Positions 13,404-24,438 are shown, counted from the first letter of the stretch. The stretch is 64,000 nt of DNA from Brassica napus (GCF_020379485.1 NC_063447.1:60129452-60193451); one strand, 5' to 3'. A program made the numbers and translations. Notes: generated by a model not told the origin, from the letters alone.

Positions 13404-14032
13404 TCAAACTCGTCCCGCTACAACTGAAGCAGCAGCAGAAGTAGAGTTACCAATGAACGAGAGCAACCCAGCATTAGCAGCAGGCTCTTGCTCATCCAAG
13501 AACAAATCATCCGGAACCCTAAACGTACCGTGCAAGCAAACGATCGCCACACCAACAGTCAACGCCGAAGTCAACAAAGACCCAACACTCGTCATAAACA
13601 CAACCACAACCGTCGTCACGACAAGACCAAGCAACGTCTCGCGATCCGAGAAGCTACGTCCGAACACAACCAGAGGCCGGTCCGAAGACCGGAAGAGGTA
13701 GAGGAATATCCACGCGGCGAGGAGAGAGAGGAGGACGAGGAGAGAGAAAGGGTGGGAGAGGAGGGAGAACGCGAGGACGAGGGAGATGATGGCGGAGTAG
13801 TTGACTTTGAAGTAGGAGAGGTTCTTGCGGATCCGGGAGAAGGAGTCGGTGAGAGAGTCGGGTCTCTAGCGAATGAGTTTCGATCGGCGAGTTCCGTCCA
13901 TGGGCGGCGCTGAGAGAGGCTGTCGCCGAGGGAGGAGGAGAGGCGGGAGAGGAATGTGCGGAAGGGGTGGGGGTGGGGGTGGGGTTGGGTGGCTTGCTGG
14001 TTGGTGACGGGGAGAGTCGCCGGAGAAGACAT
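13404..14032 (-). CDS. PRA1.B2: PRA1 family protein B2-like, with a frameshift
   Basis: An intronless gene, as usual for PRA1. From the ATG at 14032 the first frame gives MSSPATLPVTNQQ and later RTFLSRLSSSL and RPWTELADRNSFAR. The rest (RIRKNL, YFKVNYSAI, the hydrophobic segments, FGRSFSDRE, VPDDLFLDEQEP and C-terminal VVAGRV, stop at 13404-13406) continues in another frame. The shift lies at about 13862-13868, where two extra bases (or one missing base) fall just after the SFAR codons. The span is 629 bp, two more than a multiple of three. PRA1 proteins are four-helix membrane proteins of the ER/Golgi and endosomes that act as Rab acceptors in vesicle trafficking. Without correction the product loses all membrane segments. 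This could be a true lesion or a sequencing or assembly error; the otherwise intact codons favour error or a recent event. Confidence 0.85.
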
Positions 14033-14853
14033 TGGTGTCGGTGGAGTGTGTCTGTGGAAACTGAAGTGGAGGCAAAACCGTGTTATTGTAAGTAAGGCCT
14101 AAACGTTATGGGCCTAATATTGTTGGAACAGCCCATTATGAAAAGTTCAAATGAACATTAGACTAATGGGTAATTCTGTTAACATTAAATCATTATTAGA
14201 AAATGAAATCATACAAAATACAAATATATTTTCACATTTTGATCCATCATAAAAATAATATGAAATTGTCAAAAAAAACAAAAATATGAAATTGCCATTA
14301 TAAAAACATATCGAGTTAGATTTAGTTTCCTGCATTTTTTAGAGTATGATTTTGTTATATTCGTTTAAATAGCCAGTCCTAAGATTTTGAAGACTAAAAA
14401 TTTTAGCACAAATTTGAACATATACATCTTTTAATAATTTAAACACCATCATATTTATGTATATTATTTTAAAAATTGTAAAGATATCTATGACCAGTTT
14501 TGTTCATAATTGTTTCAATCGTATATATAGTTTATAGTGGAAAATAATATCTTCGAGTATAAGAATAATATAACGGCATATATTCCATAGTTTCTTTCTC
14601 GTTGTCATTATTATCTACACAATTTTTCTTCAACATTGTCCATAATTTTTTTTCTGGTTATAAAATTGATAGACCTAACAAAAACAAATTATACAGAAAA
14701 ATGGATGCGATTTTAAAAAAATTTAATACGATGAAAAAACCAGAGCCACGTCTTTTCATGCGAGATGGACAATCAAACTAAACTAAACTACTGTCGTGTG
14801 ATGTCTATTCTTCTCTCAGTTCTAGCGAAGCAATAAGCTGACGTGTACCAAAA
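14033..14853. promoter_or_regulatory. Bidirectional spacer between PRA1 and RER5 genes
   Basis: The PRA1 (minus) and RER5-type (plus) genes are divergent and share about 820 bp. Near the PRA1 side (about 14095-14116) are AGGCCTAA and GGGCCTAA words, typical of plant site II/TCP elements. The middle is AT-rich with no coding signal. Use as a shared promoter is inferred from position. Confidence 0.5.
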
Positions 14854-17800
14854 ATGAAGCCCACGACCAATGGGCTCTTCGCTTCTCAATCTTCTCCCTC
14901 CTTCACGGCTCCGAGATTCCGCGGCCACCTTCCGATCACCTTCACATCCTCCAACCACCACCACAAGAAGAATAAAAAGAATCTCGCAAACGTCATCACT
15001 CTCTCCTACCGAGTCACATCCTCTCGCCGCGCAATTCTCGTCGCACCACCTCTTCTCGCCGCCGCTATTTCCTTATGGCCGTCTGTTTCCTCCGCCGCGG
15101 GGGATATCTCTTCCATCGTGCCGGCGGATGCTTCGCCGGAACCACCAGCTACTCCCCCTCCTCCTCCTCCTCCTCCTCCGCCGCCGCTTATAGAGGAGAT
15201 AACATCTAGAATATATGACGCGACGGCGCTAGGTGAGCCGATGGCAGTTGGGAAAGACAAGAAGAGAGTGTGGGAGAAGCTTCTGAACGCGAGGATTGTG
15301 TACTTAGGTGAGGCGGAGCAGGTGCCTACGAGAGACGATAAAGACTTGGAGCTCGAGATCGTGAGGAATTTGAGGAAGAGATGCGTTGAGAGCGAGCGGC
15401 AGTTATCTCTAGCGTTGGAAGCGTTCCCTGTTGATTTGCAGGATCAGTTGAATCAATACATGGATAAGAGGTTTGAGTCTAGTTCCTGGCACTTGCAATT
15501 TTTTTATGTGTTAGGCCTGGGCGTTTTGGTATCCGGTTAAGTTGGGGTTTTCGTGTTTCCGAGTTCGGCCTAGTCGGCTTCATTCGGGGGATATATATGT
15601 TTGGACTGAGTTTGGTTAATAATACTTTGAGTTAGTTCGAATAGGTTTTATAGTACTTACTAAGATCCATTTTGGATTCAAGTTCATTTCGGATTCAATT
15701 AATAATACTTGGGGATCTGGTAGTTTTATGGTTAGACCAAAATATACATGAAATTAGTAATTAAAATACATATTTTAGTTTTACTCATTTTGGCTACTAA
15801 TTCGTATTTTAGGGTTGTTTTTCGGGTATTTTGGTTTCGGATAATATTCCGATATTCAAAATACCACCCCACAAGATCCATTCGGATACTTTTACATCTC
15901 GGATCGGATACAGATTTGAGTTTTTTGGTTAGGATCTTAGGTTCAGTTACAAATGTCATGTCCATGCTTACTCTGTATATTAACTCCAGTTCTTGGATTG
16001 GTTCCAGGATGGACGGAGAGGCATTGAAGTCGTATGTGTCACATTGGCCTGCTCAGCGTTGGCAAGAGTATGAGCCTCTCTTAACTTATTGTCGTGATAA
16101 CTCAGTTAAACTCATTGCTTGTGGCACTCCTCTCAAGGTAATATATTACTATAAAGATGTGTTAAAAAATATATATATTACTATTAAGATGGTAGTAGCC
16201 TTTCTAAGAATATGCATCTTCTATACTCATGTCATTAACTTGATGCAGGTTTTAAGAACTGTACAAGCTGAGGGTATCCGCGGTCTTTCAGAATCTGAAC
16301 GTAGACTATACACTCCTCCTGCGGGTTCAGGGTTCATCTCAGGGTTTACTCCCTTCTCACGCAGCTCTTCACTCAACATGAACCCCCTCACACAGATTGT
16401 TCCGTTTGGACCAAGCTCTTATCTCTCCGCCCAAGCCAGAGTCGTTGAAGACCATACAATGTCACAAGTTATCTTACAAGCAGTTGCGGACGGAGGTGGG
16501 ACTGGTCTTCTGTTAGTGGTGACAGGGGCCAACCATGTCGAGTATGGTTCAAGAGGAACAGGGTTGCCTGCTAGGGTGTCAAGGAAGATTCCTAAGAAGA
16601 GTCAACTTGTTGTGTTGCTTGATCCTGAAAGACAGTTTCTGAGGAAAGAAGGTGAATCTCCAGTTGCTGATTTCTTGTGGTATTCTGCGGCTAGACCATG
16701 CAGCAGAAACTGCTTTGATAGGGCAGAGATTGCTCGGGTGATGAATGCTGCTGGTAGGAGCCGTGATGCTCTTCCTCAGGTAGAGTTTCTGTGATTTCTT
16801 TAATAAGCTAGAGTCTCTGTGTGATTGTTATTTACTGCATCTGATATTGTTTTTAGCAATGTTCTAAAAATCGGTTTAGTCGGCAAATCGGTAATAAGCG
16901 AAATAATTTTCTATAACAATTTTAAAATAATTGGTCTAGGCGGCGCCTATATGCCCGACTATGCACTAATTCTCTATAAAATGCCTAACTACCGCCTAAC
17001 GATTTTTAGAACATTATAGCTTTTAGAGTTGACTCTAGAGTTAAATTTTTTTTTTTCCTCTCACTTTACTTTTTTATGTCATTAGTTTATCATGAGATAA
17101 CCGTTTCCATTGTTTTTTCAGGACATTCAAAAGGGATTAGACCTTGGTCTGGTGTCACCTGAGATTCTACAGAACTTCTTTGATCTGGAGCAATATCCTC
17201 TTATTGCAGAGCTTACACAGAGGTTCCAGGTACATCCATTTTAGAAGATATTCTTTAAGTAGTTTAGTGAGACTTTTATCTTTTGTTTTTTTATAATGAT
17301 CCTCTCTGTTACAGGGTTTCCGAGAAAGGCTGTTAGCAGATCCCAAGTTCCTAAACAGATTAGCAATTGAAGAAGCTATATCAATAACAACAACACTTGT
17401 AGCTCAATACGAGAAGCGGAAAGAAAACTTCTTCGAGGAACTAGACTACGTTATAACCGATAGCGTAAGAGCATCAGTTGTTGATTTCTTCACAGTTTGG
17501 CTGCCTGCACCAACCTTGTCTTTTCTCTCGTACGCTGATGAGACAGCTAGACCAAACAGCATAGATGCACTAAGAGGCCTCCTAGGATCCATACCCGACA
17601 ATGCGTTTCAGAAAAGTCTTGGTGGAAAAGACTGGACTCTGAATCTTAGGATTGCTTCGGTTATTGTCGGTGGATTGAAGCTTGCTGGTGTTGGTGTTGT
17701 TTCCAGTTTTGCAGCTGTGGGATCTTCAAATGCTTTGTATGCGATAAGGAAGTTTATTAAACCGGAGTTGGCTGTTTCTGAGCAAACAAAGAGGTCTCCT

Positions 17801-18950
17801 ATGCTGAAGACGGCCGTTGTCTATGGTGGTTATCTGGGGACATCTTCAAATATTCGTTACCAGGTAAAGCTGATTCACACTGCTTTACTTATCCACTTAG
17901 TAATTAATGAACAGTAGTAAAACTTACTGTAGGGCATATAGACTGAGAATCCAAAACCAAACCGCAACCAAACCTAAAATTTAACAGTAGTAAAACTTAC
18001 TATATGACCTACGCCTTGGCAGATAAACCGAAAACTCAAAACCAAACCGGAACCAAACTGAAAAAACAGAACCCAAAATCGGATAGTGTTCACAAATATC
18101 CGAACCGTTCTTTTATCTTTGGAACCGAAAAACCAAAAGCGAACTGAGAACCAAAAATATTAATTAGGGCAATTCTCTTAAATAGCTTTTTTTTTTAAGT
18201 TTTTATCACAAAAATAGTCCTTAAAAAGGAAAATAACCAAAATAGCTTCTTTTTATTCAGAAAATTTTAATTTTATTTTTGAAACATTATACTCAAAACT
18301 TAAGGAGGTCATTTTTCTACTTGGATATTTTTGTGACAAAAAACTAAAAAAATATCCTATAGAATTTCTCTATTAATTAACGTATTTAATTTTAAAATTA
18401 CCAAATATTCTAAAATTAATATGTATAAACCAAAATGATTACCGAAAAACAAACCGGAAACCAAACGTCCATGTTTAATGACCACATGAATATATTATGC
18501 CTTTGCATCTTAAGCCATGAAAGGCCTTTTGATGAATGACATTATGCTTTGAATGTTTGAGTCTAACATCAAACTTAACCTCAATTTTGCAGATAATTGC
18601 TGGTCTAATAGAGCATCGCATCTCTGACGAGCTTTCTTCTCAACCACTACTTGTAAACATGATTTCGTTTGTGGTCAGAGTAGCTAACTCCTACTATGGA
18701 ACTCAGGTCAGAATCAGGCCTGTACTAACCAACATCTCTTATTGATTTTTTTTCTTATATTCATTCCATTTTTTTCGTACAAATGCAGCAATGGATTGAT
18801 CTTGCACGCTCTACGGGTCTGCAAGCTCAAAAAGGTGCCACGGCTTCCAATCAAATCCCAGAGGCTTTGAGCCAACCTACAGTGGAGATTGTGGAATATA
18901 GTACTACTACTACAGAAGAGGCAACTATGGATGATCTCAAGAACCAATGA
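14854..18950 (+). CDS. RER5: RETICULATA-related 5-type protein (DUF399 + DUF3411), plastid
   Basis: Seven exons: 14854-15470, 16008-16137, 16249-16779, 17122-17229, 17315-17863, 18593-18706 and 18789-18950. They join in frame to 736 residues, essentially the length of the Arabidopsis protein. The N terminus is Ser/Thr-rich and basic, as in a plastid transit peptide, followed by a Pro run near residue 100. The DUF399 (ChaN/Tiki-like) half contains [18 protein letters not shown] and the [18 protein letters not shown] segment. The DUF3411 half (from about residue 430) contains [20 protein letters not shown], hydrophobic helices and [21 protein letters not shown] proteins sit in the chloroplast envelope or thylakoid and affect leaf mesophyll development; biochemistry is not established. 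Intron 1 and intron 5 hold dispersed repeats and intron 3 an hAT-type element. A broken copy of exons 1-2 lies at 20930-22272. Confidence 0.92.
15510..15960. repeat. Dispersed repeat in RER5 intron 1
   Basis: Sequence containing GGCCTGGGCGTTTTGGTATC, then repeated TTCGGATT-like words. The same insert is present in the partial RER5 copy at about 21625-22085, so it entered before that duplication. A related sequence lies in AVT6D intron 1 (about 32014-32400). Class unknown. Confidence 0.5.
16857..17018. mobile_element. hAT-type miniature element in RER5 intron 3
   Basis: Starts CAATGTTCTAAAAATCGG and ends with the inverted word CGATTTTTAGAACATT. The flanking 8-mers GTTTTTAG and GCTTTTAG agree at seven of eight positions, as expected for an aged 8-bp target duplication. 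It belongs to the same family as the element at 61941-62365. Length about 162 bp, no coding capacity. Confidence 0.7.
17910..18480. repeat. Dispersed repeat in RER5 intron 5
   Basis: Intron sequence rich in AACCAAACCGAAACC-like words, with AGTAGTAAAACTTACT repeated at about 17913 and 17984. It resembles the degraded TTCGGTT-rich repeats elsewhere in the window, in inverted orientation. Confidence 0.4.
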
Positions 18951-19522
18951 TTTTTATGCGGCTATTTCTACTAGGTATCAAACTGGTAAAATGTGTATAA
19001 AAGCTTTTGATGTATCTTCATTTGAGTTGTATTTTTGTATCATAGCTTCTGTGAAATAATGATTCATTAATGAATATATTTTCTTAAATTTAATATTGAT
19101 CTTCAAGATCGATATTGTTAGGAGATTTTCATCCTTGTTCATTGTTCTTCGATATTTTCATCAAATTATCTCATATTCTTACAAAGACAACATGTGAAAG
19201 GCAGAAGAGTAGTTAGGGCGATCTGGATGCAGAAACACTAGAAGACTATACCGGCACATTTGTAGCCGCAGATTGGGGTCTCGTCGAGACGTATGAGACA
19301 TTGACTTCTACATTCTAAGCGATGCTTAGTTTCATGCGTTAACTTCAGAACCTGCTTTGATGATTCTTAAGTCAAAACCTAACAGATGAATTCAAGAATT
19401 TGAGCTTCTTGGAGATAGTTTTGCATTGTGTTTGTTCCTCTCGGGCACATGTAGACTTGTACTTGCTAATATACATTTGAATGAAATAGTTACAAAGTGG
19501 TTCTTCATCATATCGTGTCCCA
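18951..19522. other. RER5 3' UTR and DC1 3' flank
   Basis: The first 100-150 bp are probably the RER5 3' UTR. The remainder leads into the truncated DC1 gene on the opposite strand. From about 19490 onward it resembles 22340 onward, part of the local duplication. Confidence 0.45.
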
Positions 19523-20476
19523 TTATCCATGACTCTCATATTTACCATAACATTTTATAGAACAAAGGTATACAAAATCTTCGGACATGGGAACCTCAAG
19601 AATGGAAGGGAGCATGCATCGAGAAGCACACCAAACGCAAAATGGTCTACAAATGGAGGTGTTGGATACAGAACACGCTTTATGTAATTGATCAAGCCCT
19701 TCTATATATAATCTTACTTCTGTGCCATGCTTGATGTATGAGTAGTCTCCCACAACGCATGGAACATGAAGTGTGATCCCACAATCATTACATGTATAGA
19801 ACCATTCCTTTGGGTCCAGTTTTGCTTCACATGCTTCACACCAATATTCTCCACTCACATTGCTTTCACCGTAAGACAAGAAAAGAGGATGATCATCATA
19901 CCTGTTCCCCATTACTTTTTTTGGCAAAAGAGCGTCCTTGAATTCCAAGCTAAAGTCACACTCATCACAGCTAAGCTTTTTTTTCTCAAACAGCGATGAT
20001 GAACTTGATACATAGTACAACGGATGTGGATGGCTTTCGTGTACAAATGGTTCTGAAATTGAACCGCATTGTACATCTAGCGTAGTCTTTCGGGATGAGT
20101 TATAAGATTCGTACCGGAAGCCGGAGAATCGTTTACCACAAAGACAACAAATTCCTAAGCGAGAAACTGTGTTTAGTGTGAATGGTAGGTTGGAGCACAC
20201 ATGACGTTTCTTACGAGGAAGGTTAGCACATTTTTCGTGGAGAATAAAGTCGCATTTCCGTCGTTTCTGGTGGTGAGATTCTGTCTTCTTGTTGTTGTGG
20301 AGTGTCCATGAAGAAAGGGATGTGTGTTTGAGATTTGAAGTTTGAAGTTTCAGTAAGTCATGACTTATAGAAGCTTTGCTTAGAAAGAAACAAGTAGCAT
20401 GATGTTTCTTGGCTCGTCGGAACACGTACATAGTAGGAGCACCAAACACATTCGGAAAAGTGTACACTACCCACAA
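19523..20476 (-). pseudogene. Truncated DC1-domain gene fused to a sulfotransferase 5' region
   Basis: The 317-codon frame is chimeric. From about residue 74 it matches the C-terminal third of the DC1 gene at 22551-24386 (RKCDFILHEKCANLPRKKRHVC, a Cys/His-rich core, GEYWCEACEAKLDPKEWF, CNDCGITLHVPC) and ends in its own Cys-rich tail (VWCASRCMLPSILEV, CSIKCYGKY). Upstream of about 20258-20266 the DNA is instead a copy of the sulfotransferase promoter, UTR and first codons (compare 29205-29510). The duplicated sulfotransferase ATG, at about 20309, runs out of frame into the DC1 part and stops soon. The open frame therefore depends on ATGs in former UTR sequence. DC1 (C1_2) domains are zinc-binding modules of plant-expanded proteins with mostly unknown roles. 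I treat it as a rearranged gene, though the intact frame leaves expression possible. Confidence 0.7.
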
Positions 20477-20930
20477 ATAATGTAATTAATTAACCAAAAA
20501 AATATTTATTGATTGAGATGCTCATAACATCTTGCAGCCATGCATGCTGAGCCTTCCTAGCTCACAATATATATCTACAAAAGATGTACATGGGACTTTA
20601 TACACACAGCTATACGTTTTTATTGTATTTTGCACATCTTTCTTTTTGTTTTTTGGACAAAATAATATCTCGCAAAAGTCTAAAAACGAAAGCGTTCACG
20701 ACAAAAGGCTATGATAACGATGCCATCTTCTTCCTGCTCCCTCCTCGAACAAATCAAATCAAATCATCCCTCTCATGGCCGCAAATTTTCCGCTAATTAT
20801 CTCCGGCGGCTGAGAGAAAAATGACTCCGGCGATTAAAGCGCCTCTCTTACCTAACCAAGAACCTTCATCATCATCGGAGAACGAGAAGCACGGCTCCTT
20901 CGCCGGATCATGTCTATTACCGCGTTCAAA
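20265..20930. other. Duplicated 5' regions of the sulfotransferase and AVT6D genes, joined
   Basis: The part to about 20500 matches 29205-29510 (sulfotransferase start and upstream region). From about 20535 to 20930 it matches 31205-31740, the AVT6D promoter, UTR and first codons. The intervening 1.7 kb present at the source locus is missing here. The AVT6D-like ATG at 20821 gives [19 protein letters not shown] and reaches FAG, then a small internal deletion occurs and the sequence passes into RER5 exon 1 at about 20930. A promoter/5' UTR copy without a full gene. Confidence 0.75.
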
Positions 20931-22272
20931 TTTCTCCTCCTCCGCCTGTAGAGGAGATAACGTCTAGGATCTACGACGCGACGGCGCTAGGTGAACCGAT
21001 GGCAGTTGGGAAAGATAAGAAGAAAGTGTGTTGATATGCCTTGAATCTGGATGTTACATCTAGGCGATGGATGTTACATCACGTACATCATACCGACTCG
21101 GTTGCATCAAGAGCGTTGCATCAAGTTATTATAGATGTTACATCTGATTTTAGATACGAGATGTTACTATATATATCTTGTATTCGAAGTAACCCTAAAC
21201 TTGTACTCTGTAAACTCAATATCGCCTCCAATAATAAGATCTCTCTTTGCCCGTGGATGTAGCCAAGTTGGTGAACCACGTTAAATCTCTGTGTCGTTTT
21301 TACATCGTTTTTATTCATCTGTTTCCGCATCTGTTTCTTCTCACAATTGTTACAACAGAGTGTGGGAGAAGCTTCTGAACGCGAGGATTGTGTACTTAGG
21401 TGAGGCGGAGTAGTTGCCTACTAGAGACGATAAAGACTTGGAGCTTGAGATCGTGAGGAACTTGAGGAAGGGGTCGTTGAGAGTGAGCGTCAGTTATCTC
21501 TTGCGTTGGAAGCGTTCCCTGTTGATCTGCAGGAGCAGTTGAACCAATACATGGATAAGAGGTTTGAGTCTAGTTCCTCGCACGTGCATGCAAAAAGCTA
21601 TTTTCTTGCTTTTCTCTGTGTTAGGCATGAGCGTTTTGATACCCGTTTAGGTCGTTTTGATACCCGTTTAGGTCGGGATTGAATTTTTTGTGTTTCCGGG
21701 TCAGCCTAGTCGGCTTCATTCGGGGTATACATATGTTTGGACTGAGTTTGGTTAATAATACTTTGAGTTCGGATAGGTTTTATAATAGTACTTCGGGATT
21801 CAAGTTCATTTCGGGTTACTAATAATACTTCGGAATCAGTTTTTTTACTGCTAGATCAAAATGAACATGGGATTAGTATTTGAATTATTTATTTTGGTTT
21901 CATAAACTCGTTTTGGATACTAATTCGAATTTCCAGGTTGTTTTTCGAATATCCATTTGGATACGGGTTTGTTTCAAATAATATCCGATATCCCAAAATA
22001 CCACCCCACAAGATCCATTAGGATATTTTTATTGTTCGAATCGGATACTGGATTTGAGTTCTCTTTGGTTCGGATCTTAGGTTCAGTTACAAATGTCCTG
22101 TCCATGCTTACTCAGCATATTAACTCCAATTCTTGGATTGGATGCAGGATGGACGGAGAGGCATTGAAGTCGTATGTGTCGCATTGGCCTGCTCAACGTT
22201 GGCAAGAGTATGAGCCTCTCTTAACTTACTGCCGCGAGTTAAACTCATTGCTTGTGGCATTCCTCTCAAGGT
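20930..22272 (+). pseudogene. Partial RER5 copy (end of exon 1, intron 1, exon 2)
   Basis: Matches 15160-16137, including the intron-1 repeat. Lesions relative to the intact gene: a Copia-type solo LTR at 21029-21357 within exon 1; a CAG to TAG change at 21411-21413; loss of one base at about 21471-21476; and a 7-bp deletion in exon 2 near 22237. The exon 2 donor (CAAG/GTAAT) is retained, then homology stops at about 22290 and the DC1 3' flank begins. It has no start region or downstream exons, so it cannot encode the family protein. Confidence 0.9.
21029..21357. mobile_element. Solo LTR, Copia type
   Basis: A 329-bp insert that begins TGTTGATATG and ends TTACAACA. The flanks are AAGTG and GAGTG, a 5-bp target duplication with one later change; the intact RER5 gene reads GAGTG at the same site. 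It contains a TATA-like CTATATATATCTTGTA and an AATAAGA signal, as in LTR promoters. No internal retroelement sequence is adjacent, so it is a recombination remnant. Confidence 0.8.
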
Positions 22273-22550
22273 AATCTGTTTAGTACTAAGATGGTAGCCT
22301 TACTAAGAGTAACTTAATTTATAATATTCATTCGAATAAAATGACTACAAAGTGTTTATTCATCATAGCGTGGCCCATTCCGTTAATGCTTCCAGTCTTT
22401 ACCTAAACATTTTTCAGAACAAATGTATACAGAACCTCCGGACATGAAAACCTTAAGAATGGAAGGGAGCATGCATCGAGAACCACACTCAAAGCAAAAT
22501 GGTCTACAAATAGAGGTGTTGGATACATAACACACTTCAAAAGAATGACG

Positions 22551-24386
22551 CTATTCTTCATAGCTTACTTTTGTACCATGCTTGATGTATGAGAAGTCTC
22601 CCACAACGCAGGGAACATGCAGTGTGATCCCACAATCATTACATGTATAGAACCATTTCTTTGGGTCCAGTTTTGCTTCACATGCTTCACACCAATAATA
22701 TTCTCCATTCACATTGCTTTCACCGTAAGACAAGAAAAGAGGATGATCATCATACCTGTTCCGCATTACTTTTTTCGGCAAAACAGCGTCCTTGAACTCC
22801 AAGCTAAAGTCACACTCATCACAGCTAAGCTTATCACAGCTAAGCATTCGTCTAACCATATAACCCGTTGAATCTGATACATGGTACAACGGATGTGGAT
22901 GGCTTTCATGTACAAATGGTTCTGAAATTGAACAGCATCGGACATCTAGCGTAATTTGGAATGACACATTAGATTCGTACCTGAAGCCGGAGAATCGTTT
23001 ATCACAAAGAAAACATTCTTCAGAGCGAGAAACTGTGTTTAGTGTGAATGGCTGGTTGTGGCACACATGACGTTTCTTACGAGGAAGGTTAGCACATTTT
23101 TCGTGGAGAATAAAGTCGCATTTCCTGCAACTGTAGAACGATTCTGAACCAATTTGGAAGACGCATGCTTCACAAACTATGTTTTCATGTAGAATCTGGC
23201 CATCTTTGTTGATATATAAATTATGATCATGGCTGAAATGTCTTATTGTGCTATCATCAACCACCTCGAATGGCGCAATCACTTCTTCTTCGGGCATCCC
23301 TTCCAGCTCCACATTATCCCAAACATCTTTTCTCGTTGCGCATCTTGCGTGAACAACAAAAGTAGAACATTTGGAGCAAGTATAAGCCCCGTAGAACCCA
23401 TCCACTTTCTTACGGCAAACTCCACATTTCCATGGAGACTCTCCATGTCCCAGGCGGCGAGTGTAAGAGATGCGGTGATCATGGCGGTTGATGTTTATAA
23501 CGCGTGGTAGATCGATGCATTCTCGATGAATCATGAAATTGCACTGAAGACAAAAATAAGAGCTTCGGTCACCTAACGCCCCACAAGCATTGCAAGTGAA
23601 GTCCATGCGTCTTGGGACAAGATGAAGTTGATGTTCATGTGTCGTCGAGCTTACCACACAAACTGGTGGTGGGTTTGTCTTACAACCTCTGCATATGCTG
23701 AAATTACAAACATCACAATGGTGCAGTTTTTTATCTTCCAAATGCCAGGGCTTGCTGTCGTCAAACTCATCCCCGCAAAGAAGGCATTTTTTGTCGGCAT
23801 AATCAGGTGGAGAACTAATTGACTTGAGTGGGTGCTCGGGATGGGAAGTGTGGTATGCTCCTGGAGCTTTATCGACACATCGAAGATGGATGGCAAATTT
23901 GCACTGATGACATCTGTAATAATATTTATGTTTATAGCCAATGTTAAAGCCACACACTGCGCAATCGTATTCCAAGCTGTCTGACGGCTCTCCATATGAT
24001 AGTTTGAGTGGATGCTCGTGTAGGCATGAATTTTCAGAAATAACAAGTGGGGGTGGTATCCTCACACACTTCATATCTATCTGGAAGTCGCATATTGAAC
24101 AGCTGTACCCAAGTATGAACCTTTGTTGACATAAACTGCAAGCATTATGCAAATCATCATCCTGGATCAGTGTGAGAGGGTGCTCGGGATGAAAAGAGTT
24201 GATGATTTCAGGTAAGGCTTCAGCGCATTCATTATGGAACGCTTCATCACAGCCAAGCTCATTGCAGCGGTAGCCTCCGTATATGCGGTATTGATTTTCG
24301 CCGCATGCACCACACCATATGGCCTTTAGAAAGCGAGTACAAGGTCTGACAAGATGTTCGTGAAATGGTATCTTTATTTCTTCCAT
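22551..24386 (-). CDS. Cysteine/histidine-rich DC1 (C1_2) domain protein
   Basis: A single-exon frame of 611 codons starting MEEIKIPFHEHLVRP. It has repeated zinc-binding modules: HEHL-CGACG (residues about 9-55), HPEHPLTL-CSLCQQRF (about 67-112), HEHPLKLSYGE-CAVCGFNIG (about 123-172), HPEHPLKS-CLLCGDEF (about 178-235), HEHQLHL-CNACG and HDHRISY-CGVCRKK (about 245-350), SHDHNLYI-CEACVF (about 378-425), and further Cys/His clusters to CNDCGITLHVPC. This is the plant DC1 family, with roles suggested in stress signalling but no defined biochemistry. The frame ends at KVSYEE, although sequence equivalent to the final Cys-rich tail (SRCMLPSILKV, CSEKC) is still readable in another frame at about 22375-22530. 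The C terminus is thus truncated by a small rearrangement. The partner copy at 19523 keeps that tail. Confidence 0.88.
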   Translation of the reverse strand: MEEIKIPFHEHLVRPCTRFLKAIWCGACGENQYRIYGGYRCNELGCDEAFHNECAEALPEIINSFHPEHPLTLIQDDDLHNACSLCQQRFILGYSCSICDFQIDMKCVRIPPPLVISENSCLHEHPLKLSYGEPSDSLEYDCAVCGFNIGYKHKYYYRCHQCKFAIHLRCVDKAPGAYHTSHPEHPLKSISSPPDYADKKCLLCGDEFDDSKPWHLEDKKLHHCDVCNFSICRGCKTNPPPVCVVSSTTHEHQLHLVPRRMDFTCNACGALGDRSSYFCLQCNFMIHRECIDLPRVININRHDHRISYTRRLGHGESPWKCGVCRKKVDGFYGAYTCSKCSTFVVHARCATRKDVWDNVELEGMPEEEVIAPFEVVDDSTIRHFSHDHNLYINKDGQILHENIVCEACVFQIGSESFYSCRKCDFILHEKCANLPRKKRHVCHNQPFTLNTVSRSEECFLCDKRFSGFRYESNVSFQITLDVRCCSISEPFVHESHPHPLYHVSDSTGYMVRRMLSCDKLSCDECDFSLEFKDAVLPKKVMRNRYDDHPLFLSYGESNVNGEYYWCEACEAKLDPKKWFYTCNDCGITLHVPCVVGDFSYIKHGTKVSYEE

Positions 24387-24438
24387 GATACGAAGCTTTT
24401 CTCTTCTGAGCTACTGATTTCTTTCAGGGTTTTTTATT

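Noticed and set aside
13453..13913. Plus-strand frames opposite PRA1 (Arg/Glu-rich)
   Set aside because: They are antisense shadows of the PRA1 coding region.
15006..15260. Minus-strand poly-Gly frame
   Set aside because: It is the complement of the Pro run in RER5 exon 1.
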